Shown here piece by piece: positions 58,263-64,000 of a DNA stretch of 64,000 nucleotides. How positions within the stretch are numbered: position 1 is the stretch's first letter; each line of letters starts with the position of its first letter. The translations under genes and the position numbers were made by a program. The notes beneath the pieces were generated by a model that was given only the letters and a program-made list of their open reading frames with translations, ran no database searches and was not told the DNA's origin. This DNA is from Pseudoduganella dura (GTDB lineage: Bacteria; Pseudomonadota; Gammaproteobacteria; Burkholderiales; Burkholderiaceae_D): positions 5,828,001 through 5,892,000 of the forward strand of contig NZ_WNWM01000002.1 of NCBI RefSeq assembly GCF_009727155.1, written 5' to 3'.

Positions 58263-59019
58263 GATAATTTTTCCCTTAAAAAATACTACTGTATGCAGGA
58301 AAACTGGCCGATGGGAACAATCATTTCGGGATCCGAAGAGCCTGGTGACTACCCGTCAAACGGTACGAAGCGATTGTATAACCAACTCCTGGCTTGAAAT
58401 CATTAACTGACAAGAAATTTAGGTGTTGGATTACTGGCGAGAAAACAATATGTTGAAGTCGATAAAAAATGTTTTGACAAGAGATAAATCGTTGCCGATG
58501 GCATGCTGGTGGGTCGACACTGGCGTACGGCGTTGCCGATTCGGTTTGGGTCGATAAAATTCGTCGTGAAAGATTGATCGGCAAGGCGGTTTGCAACGCA
58601 GTCCGGTTCACGAAGAGGAAGGGCAGGGCAAAATCGCGGCCATTTGGATATTGGCATATCGGCTACCGCGAGATGACCGGCGTCGGTCCACGACAGGACA
58701 GTCTTCGCCGCCTCGAGCGCTGCGGAAAACGATCGGTTGGTTAGAAATGAGTCACACAGCATATCCCGGTGTTGCAGACAGCCTACTCGGCAGGCCGCCC
58801 TCTTCATGTAAGATTTGCAACACGACTGCGTCGAGGTGTACATTCCACGTTACGGGTCGCACCTCGCATCTACCTTAGACGATCCGGCGAACACTCCCTG
58901 CACTGCAACCCGATGGCCTGGCCGAAGCTTGCATCATCGGCCTGCCTCGACGGCAAATCGCTTTTACTGCAAGCCCGGCCGCATGGCCGGTTTCACTGCA
59001 ACGAACGGGAGATATCGAC
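58263..59019. other. Gene-free 757-bp stretch
   Basis: This lies between the divergent PEP-CTERM and lectin-like genes. The left part is AT-rich and presumably promoter. The part near 58900-59010 carries GGCCGG-rich dyads and the GGGAGA ribosome-binding site of the lectin gene. No convincing ORF or RNA was recognised. Confidence 0.5.
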
Positions 59020-59820
59020 ATGGCAAGCTGGCAAGGCTGGACACAAGTCCCTGGGGGTGGGAGGACGATCGACGCACCTGGCGCTACCGGTGCGGTGGAC
59101 GTATTCGTGCGAGGCACGGACAACCGCGTCCATCACAACCATTTTTTCCAGGCCGACCATTGGAGCGGCTGGCAGCCGCTCGACGGGTTGACGGCGCATT
59201 CGGCGCCCGCCACCGCGTCGCTGAACGGTAGCGTGTACGTGTTCGCACGCGGAGCGGATAACCTCATCCATTTCAACCGCAATGCCGGACATTGGGAAGG
59301 GTGGCAGCCGGTGCCGGGCGGAGAACAGACGGACTCCGCGCCGGCCGTGGCACCGGGTGTGCTCGCCGTACGAAGAGGGGACGGTGCGATCCGCTTCAAC
59401 ACGTTCGACGGACCCGGTGCCTGGCATGGATGGCGGGACGTCCCGGACAACGGGCGGACGCCCTCCGCGCCGGCCCTCACCCAATTCGGCGCGGGCTTTT
59501 TCCTGTTCGTGCGGGGAACGGACGATGGCATCCACTACAAGAGCCTGGGTTCCAATCGCCAGTCATGGGGCGTCTGGCAACGCATACCCGACGGCGCAAC
59601 GCCCTCGGCACCCGCCATCGCGAACGGCTTGCTGGTCGTGCGCGGGACGGATGACGGCCTTCACCACAATAACTTCGACGGCGCCTCCGGCTGGACGGGA
59701 TGGCAGCGCGTTCCCGGCGGATTGACGCGCGATGCACCCACGCTGGCGCATTCGCCTGGTTTCTTCACGCTCGTGGTACGCGGAACGGACGACGGCATCC
59801 ATTTCAATTTCAACGCATGA
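59020..59820 (+). CDS. Six-repeat beta-propeller lectin-like protein
   Basis: This 266-residue protein is built of six repeats of about 44 residues. Each contains a W-x-GW-x-x-V/I-P-x-G segment and a VRGTDDGIHHN-like strand (VFVRGTDNRVHHN, VFARGADNLIHFN, LAVRRGDGAIRFN, LFVRGTDDGIHYK, LVVRGTDDGLHHN, LVVRGTDDGIHFN). This resembles fucose-binding PLL-type propeller lectins of Photorhabdus. No signal peptide is present, so it would be cytosolic or leave by a non-classical route. GGGAGA precedes the ATG. The sugar ligand is unknown. Confidence 0.8.
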   Translation: MASWQGWTQVPGGGRTIDAPGATGAVDVFVRGTDNRVHHNHFFQADHWSGWQPLDGLTAHSAPATASLNGSVYVFARGADNLIHFNRNAGHWEGWQPVPGGEQTDSAPAVAPGVLAVRRGDGAIRFNTFDGPGAWHGWRDVPDNGRTPSAPALTQFGAGFFLFVRGTDDGIHYKSLGSNRQSWGVWQRIPDGATPSAPAIANGLLVVRGTDDGLHHNNFDGASGWTGWQRVPGGLTRDAPTLAHSPGFFTLVVRGTDDGIHFNFNA

Positions 59821-60366
59821 AACGACCTGCCGTATGGAGCTTCCAGGGCCGTATGGAGCTTGCCTGCGCAACTCGGACATACCATCAGACCTGTCATCAG
59901 GCATATCACGATCTGTGCGCTGGCGAACATTACTAGCACATTTCAGGCCGGAAAGTACCTAGACTCCTACGTATTTTTGCGTTATACTTGACGTAAATTT
60001 ACAACAGATTGTCTCTGCGGCATCCCTGCTGCACAGTGCACCTCACGCAACGCGTGGGGTGCTTTCATCGGGCCTTGCGCCCGCATCGTTAATCATTCGA
60101 CGCACTTGCGTCGAATACCCCGGTGCCATCCTTGCATGGCACCCGCGTGGTCAAGAGTCCTGTAGCCCAGCTTCTTTTGACACGCACATGACACCCCGGC
60201 GTACAGGCATGAAGCCCGCCGGCTACGCGTGTCTCGCCCTGTTCCGTCGCTTGCGTGCGCTGTTGCGCACCGTTGCATCGCCGTCGGCCCGGGGTTTACC
60301 GATTCCCGTTCGCGGCCACTGGCCGCAGGGTTTCATTCATTCGCGAAATCGAAGGAGAACCACAAA
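59821..60366. other. Gene-free 546-bp stretch and long leader of the proVWX operon
   Basis: It contains AAAGTACCTAG (59952-59962, reverse complement of a site at 26240-26250), a TATACT box (59973-59978) and a hairpin at 60038-60062. A transcript starting near 59985 would have a leader of about 380 nt before proV. No known riboswitch class was recognised. Confidence 0.5.
60038..60062 (+). terminator. Hairpin in the proV leader
   Basis: GCACCTCAC pairs with GTGGGGTGC (one G-U) around a 7-nt loop, followed by TTTC. It might be an attenuator-like element or the end of a short RNA. Confidence 0.45.
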
Positions 60367-61614
60367 GTGGCAAAGCAAATCATCATCGACCACGTCTTCA
60401 AAGTCTTCGGCGACCAGCCCGAAGAGGCACTGGCCCTGGTCCGCCAGGGGGCGGGCAAGCAGGATATCCTCGCCAGGACCGGATGCACGATCGGTGTGTT
60501 CGACGCCACCTTCACCATCGAAGCGGGCGAGATCTTCGTCATCATGGGCCTGTCCGGCTCGGGCAAGTCGACGCTGGTACGCATGCTCAATCGCCTGATT
60601 GAGCCGACCGACGGCCGCATCCTGGTCGACGGCAACGATATCAATACCTTGCCGGACGCGCAGTTGCGCGCACTACGCCGCAAGGACATCAGCATGGTGT
60701 TCCAGTCGTTCGCGCTGCTGCCGCAAATCAGCGTGCTCGACAACACGGCGTTCGGCATGGAACTGGCCGGCATGCCCAAGGCCGAGCGCCATGCGCTGGC
60801 CCGGCAGGCGCTGGAACAGGTCGGCCTGGCCGGCTATGCCGCCAGTTATCCGGACGAACTGTCCGGCGGCATGCAGCAGCGCGTGGGACTGGCCCGCGCG
60901 CTGGCCTGCGATCCGTCGATCCTGCTGATGGACGAGGCCTTCTCCGCGCTCGACCCGATCATGCGCACGGAAATGCAGTCGGAGCTGCTGCGCCTGCAGC
61001 AGATCAAGCGCCGCACCATCGTCTTCATTTCTCACGACCTCGACGAAGCCATGCGCATCGGCGACCGCGTCGCCATCATGAAGGATGGCCACGTGGTGCA
61101 GGTGGGCACGCCGGAAGAGATCCTGCGCAAGCCTGCCAACGATTACGTGCGCAACTTCGTGCGCGGCGTCGACGCGGCGGCCGTCTTCAAGGCCGGCGAT
61201 ATCGCCCGCAAGAGCCAGATCGTGGTGTCGGAATCGCCGACCCGCGGTTCGCGCGCGGCGCTGTCCATGCTGGAAGAGCAGGACCGGGCATATGCCTACG
61301 TCGTCAACCCCAGGCGCGAATTCCTCGGCGTGGTGTCGGCCGATTCGCTGCGCAGCGCGCTCGAAGGCCACGTCGGTCCGCTGGGCCTGTCGCATGCCTA
61401 CCTGCCGGATGTGCAGACCATCGATGCCGACGAACCCGTTGCCGGCCTGTTCGGCCAGGTCGCGCAGCTGCCTTACGCGGTTCCGGTGGTCGCCAGCGAC
61501 GGCGGCTTTCGCGGCGCCATCAGCAAGACCACCTTGCTGAAGTTCCTCGACCGCGATACGCCGCCCATTGCCGAGCCACGAACTGAATCACGCGTAGAGA
61601 AAGGACAAGCATGA
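60367..61614 (+). CDS. proV: Glycine betaine/L-proline ABC transporter ATPase
   Basis: This 415-residue ATPase powers the osmoprotectant importer. It has Walker [11 protein letters not shown], signature [15 protein letters not shown], Walker [14 protein letters not shown] and the switch FISHDLDEA. Two C-terminal CBS-like segments (about residues 285-400) are typical of the osmosensing ProV/OpuAA group. The open frame continues upstream, but GTG 60367 with AAGGAG upstream begins the family start ([15 protein letters not shown]). It overlaps proW by 4 bp. Confidence 0.95.
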   Translation: MAKQIIIDHVFKVFGDQPEEALALVRQGAGKQDILARTGCTIGVFDATFTIEAGEIFVIMGLSGSGKSTLVRMLNRLIEPTDGRILVDGNDINTLPDAQLRALRRKDISMVFQSFALLPQISVLDNTAFGMELAGMPKAERHALARQALEQVGLAGYAASYPDELSGGMQQRVGLARALACDPSILLMDEAFSALDPIMRTEMQSELLRLQQIKRRTIVFISHDLDEAMRIGDRVAIMKDGHVVQVGTPEEILRKPANDYVRNFVRGVDAAAVFKAGDIARKSQIVVSESPTRGSRAALSMLEEQDRAYAYVVNPRREFLGVVSADSLRSALEGHVGPLGLSHAYLPDVQTIDADEPVAGLFGQVAQLPYAVPVVASDGGFRGAISKTTLLKFLDRDTPPIAEPRTESRVEKGQA

Positions 61615-62723
61615 ACCCGAATACCTCAATGCCACCGGAACTGGCCGCCGAGCAAGCCGCGCAGGCAAACCCGTGGCTGCCCACCCCGCCCGGCGACACG
61701 TCCTGGCTCGACGCCGCGGGGCCGGCTGCAACGCCGGAGCATGCCGGCGGCTCTCACCTGGCGCAGCTGTTCGACGGTTCGCTGCCGCTGCAATCCTGGA
61801 TCAACGACGGCCTGGGCTGGGTCGTCGAGCATTGCCGGCCGTTTTTCCAGGCCGTGCGCGCGCCCATCGACGCGACGCTGACAGGCGCAAGCGACGTGCT
61901 GCTGGCCGCGCCGTCGCCCGTGGTGATCGCCATTATTGGCCTGCTGGCCTGGCAGTTCACCAGCCGCGCGCTGGCCATCGGCACCGTGCTGGCGCTGCTG
62001 GTCGTGGCGATGCTGGGCGTCTGGCCGGAGGCGATGATCACCCTGTCGCTGGTGCTGACATCGCTGGCCTTCTGCCTGGCGATCGGTCTGCCGCTGGGGA
62101 TCTTCCTCGCCAGCAGCGACCGCGCGCAAAACATCCTGCGCCCGCTGCTCGATGCCATGCAGACCACGCCGGCCTTCGTGTACCTGGTGCCGGTGGTCAT
62201 GCTGTTCGGTATCGGCAATGCGCCCGGCGTGATCGTGACCATCGTCTTCGCGCTGCCGCCGCTGGTGCGCCTGACCAATCTCGGCATCCGCCAGGTGCGG
62301 CCCGACCTGATCGAAGCGGCGCGTGCCTATGGCGCCTCGCCCTGGCAGCTGCTGACGCGCGTGCAGTTCCCGCTGGCCATGCCGTCCATCATGGCCGGCA
62401 TCAACCAGTCGCTGATGCTGTCGCTGTCGATGGTGGTGATCGCGTCGATGATCGCGGTCGGCGGCCTGGGCCAGATGGTGTTGCGCGGCATCGGCCGCCT
62501 GGACATGGGCCTGGCCACCGTGGGCGGGCTCGGCATCGTGCTTCTGGCCATCACGCTGGACCGGCTGACGCAGGCGATGGGGCAGCCGCGCCGCGGCGTG
62601 CGTCACTGGTATCAAACGGGCCCGGCCGGTTTCATCCTGCGCCTGGCAGGCGGCAGCACGGTACAGGGCAGTCCGGCACGCGGCGAAGCGGCCGCGCCGG
62701 CCACGGCCAGTGCCGCGCACTAA
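61611..62723 (+). CDS. proW: Glycine betaine/L-proline ABC transporter permease
   Basis: This 370-residue inner-membrane permease has a long hydrophilic N-terminal segment (about 95 residues), as in ProW. About six membrane helices follow, with the ABC permease EAA loop [23 protein letters not shown]. Downstream segments are [15 protein letters not shown] and [16 protein letters not shown]. The ATGA overlap with proV shows coupling. The substrate-binding protein gene follows after 25 bp. Confidence 0.95.
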   Translation: MNPNTSMPPELAAEQAAQANPWLPTPPGDTSWLDAAGPAATPEHAGGSHLAQLFDGSLPLQSWINDGLGWVVEHCRPFFQAVRAPIDATLTGASDVLLAAPSPVVIAIIGLLAWQFTSRALAIGTVLALLVVAMLGVWPEAMITLSLVLTSLAFCLAIGLPLGIFLASSDRAQNILRPLLDAMQTTPAFVYLVPVVMLFGIGNAPGVIVTIVFALPPLVRLTNLGIRQVRPDLIEAARAYGASPWQLLTRVQFPLAMPSIMAGINQSLMLSLSMVVIASMIAVGGLGQMVLRGIGRLDMGLATVGGLGIVLLAITLDRLTQAMGQPRRGVRHWYQTGPAGFILRLAGGSTVQGSPARGEAAAPATASAAH

Positions 62724-62748
62724 GCAAGTAAAAGAAGAAAGGATCGCC

Positions 62749-63798
62749 ATGCATCACATCGAACACTTCAACGTCACCTGTAAAACGCAGCGCAGGTTCA
62801 AATGGTTTTCGGCGCTGGCGCTTGCCGCGCTCGCCTTGACCACCAGCCTGGCCATGGCGCAAACGCCCGATGCCGGCCTGCCCGGCAAGGGCATCAAGGT
62901 GCAGGCGCTGCAAAGTTCGATCGCCGAGGAAACGTTCCAGACCATGCTGGTCGACCGCGCCCTGGAAAAGCTGGGCTACGAGCCGCAGCCGATCCAGGAA
63001 GTCGACTATCCGACCGCGCATATCGCCATCGCCAACGGCGATGCGACATTCCTCGCGGTGCACTGGGATCCTTTGCACCAGGACTACTACGACAATGCCG
63101 GCGGCGACGGCAAGCTGCTGCGCACGGGCCGGTATGCCGGTCCGGCCGCGCAGGGCTACCTGATCGACAAGGCCTCCGCCGACAAGTACCGCATCACCAG
63201 TATCGACCAGCTGCGCAATCCGGAAGTGGCCAAACTGTTCGACCAGGACGGCGACGGCAAGGCCGACCTGACCGGCTGCAATCCGGGTTGGGGCTGCGAG
63301 GCGATGATCGAGAATCACATGGATGCCTACAAGCTGCGCGCGACGGTCAAGCATGTGCAGGGCAGCTACTCGGCACTGATCGCCGATACCATCGGCCGCT
63401 ACAAGCGCGGCGAACCGATCCTGTACTACACGTGGACGCCATACTGGGTGAGCGGGGTGCTGGTGCCGGGCAAGGATGTGGTGTGGCTGCAGGTGCCGTT
63501 CTCGTCGAATCCCGGCAAGACCAATACCCGTCTCGACGATGGCAGCGATTATGGATTCGCCGTCAACACCACGCGCATCGTCGTGAACCGCGCCTGGGCG
63601 GAGAAAAATCCGGCGGCCGTCAAGCTGTTCGAAGTGATGCGCCTGCCGATTGCGGATATCAATGCGCAGAACGAGCGCATGCGCAGTGGCGAAAACACGC
63701 AGGCCGATATCGCGCGCCACACCGCGGGCTGGATCGAATTCCACCAGCAGCTGTTCGACAGCTGGATCGCGCAGGCGCTGGCGGCGGCGAAATCCTGA
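62749..63798 (+). CDS. proX: Glycine betaine/L-proline-binding periplasmic protein
   Basis: This 349-residue protein has a signal peptide ([16 protein letters not shown]). The OpuAC/ProX domain follows: [36 protein letters not shown], and Trp/aromatic residues that form the betaine cage (YYTWTPYWV). The insertion [21 protein letters not shown] is typical of ProX. AGAAAGGA precedes the ATG at 62749. It completes the proVWX operon. Confidence 0.94.
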   Translation: MHHIEHFNVTCKTQRRFKWFSALALAALALTTSLAMAQTPDAGLPGKGIKVQALQSSIAEETFQTMLVDRALEKLGYEPQPIQEVDYPTAHIAIANGDATFLAVHWDPLHQDYYDNAGGDGKLLRTGRYAGPAAQGYLIDKASADKYRITSIDQLRNPEVAKLFDQDGDGKADLTGCNPGWGCEAMIENHMDAYKLRATVKHVQGSYSALIADTIGRYKRGEPILYYTWTPYWVSGVLVPGKDVVWLQVPFSSNPGKTNTRLDDGSDYGFAVNTTRIVVNRAWAEKNPAAVKLFEVMRLPIADINAQNERMRSGENTQADIARHTAGWIEFHQQLFDSWIAQALAAAKS

Positions 63799-63811
63799 TT
63801 CGACAGCGGAA

Positions 63812-64000
63812 TTGACAGCGAAAGCAACCCGGCGATCGCGCTCTGCGCTCGCCCTTGCCTTGCCTCTTTGCCTGCTTGCATCGCCGGCGGCATGGTCGCA
63901 GGGCGGCATCCTGGTGTCGGGCTTCATCGATGCCGGTGTGTACCGCGACAACGGCGATACCTGGCGGGTCGGGCCGATCCAGCGCAGCAATCTCGCCTTC
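63812..64000 (+). CDS. Porin-like outer-membrane protein, 3' end cut by window edge
   Basis: The 63 visible codons start at TTG 63812. They give a basic N-region, a hydrophobic signal peptide (ALALALPLCLLASPAAWSQ) and a mature start GGILVSGFIDAGVYRDNGDTW. This looks like the first strand of a Gram-negative general porin (VTLYGxIDxG type). It lies 13 bp after proX, so it may be part of the osmoprotectant operon as an outer-membrane entry. The identification rests on a short segment. Confidence 0.6.
   Translation, partial: MTAKATRRSRSALALALPLCLLASPAAWSQGGILVSGFIDAGVYRDNGDTWRVGPIQRSNLAF

Overview
The window is a high-GC chromosomal segment from a Gram-negative betaproteobacterium, most likely Oxalobacteraceae of the Massilia/Telluria/Duganella type. 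This is inferred from the housekeeping order smpB-ratA-rnfH...guaB-guaA, the divergent ppsR/ppsA pair, two PEP-CTERM proteins, large TonB-dependent receptors and periplasmic-propeller histidine kinases. No rRNA, tRNA, CRISPR array, transposase or integrase was recognised.

Region 1 (1-13 kb) is mostly core: the end of rnhB, a TrmH-family rRNA methyltransferase, a REC-EAL protein, an MscS channel, an ECF41-type sigma factor with its own promoter, a Tat-exported SDR, a palindromic-repeat patch, ppsR/ppsA, an NfeD-stomatin pair, DUF4259 and a secreted helical-repeat protein. Region 2 (13.1-16.4 kb, minus strand) is a compact overlapping operon: ECF sigma, membrane anti-sigma, secreted subtilase and a TIGR02001-type envelope protein. 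The periplasmic end of the anti-sigma resembles the subtilase propeptide. Region 3 (16.5-25.3 kb) holds a sirtuin, two lipoproteins, smpB, ratA, rnfH, a PEP-CTERM protein, an orphan XRE regulator, a DUF4124 protein, guaB and guaA.

Region 4 (25.7-38.9 kb) is an accessory block with two paralogous histidine kinase/NarL-type regulator pairs, interleaved with opposing genes for alpha/beta hydrolases, an isochorismatase-like hydrolase and an SDR. A hydrolase gene relic lies here. Region 5 (about 39.0-45.4 kb) is a visibly lower-GC, two-gene island: an RloC-like ABC ATPase with a CPFC zinc-hook motif, and a 1305-residue NACHT NTPase with an N-terminal nuclease-like domain. A perfect 10-bp direct repeat flanks it. 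This is the best candidate anti-phage defence module.

Region 6 (45.8-51.9 kb) is a TonB receptor, flavin halogenase, SapC and DUF6445-like cluster, a combination known from carbohydrate-utilisation loci. The DUF6445-like gene starts inside a 12-bp tandem repeat that triplicates its start codon. Region 7 (52-59.8 kb) has a GT4 glycosyltransferase, a second TonB receptor, a secreted cyanophycinase-family (S51) protein, a PEP-CTERM protein and a six-repeat lectin-like propeller. Region 8 (60.4-64 kb) is a proVWX-type glycine betaine/proline transporter operon followed by the start of a porin-like gene.
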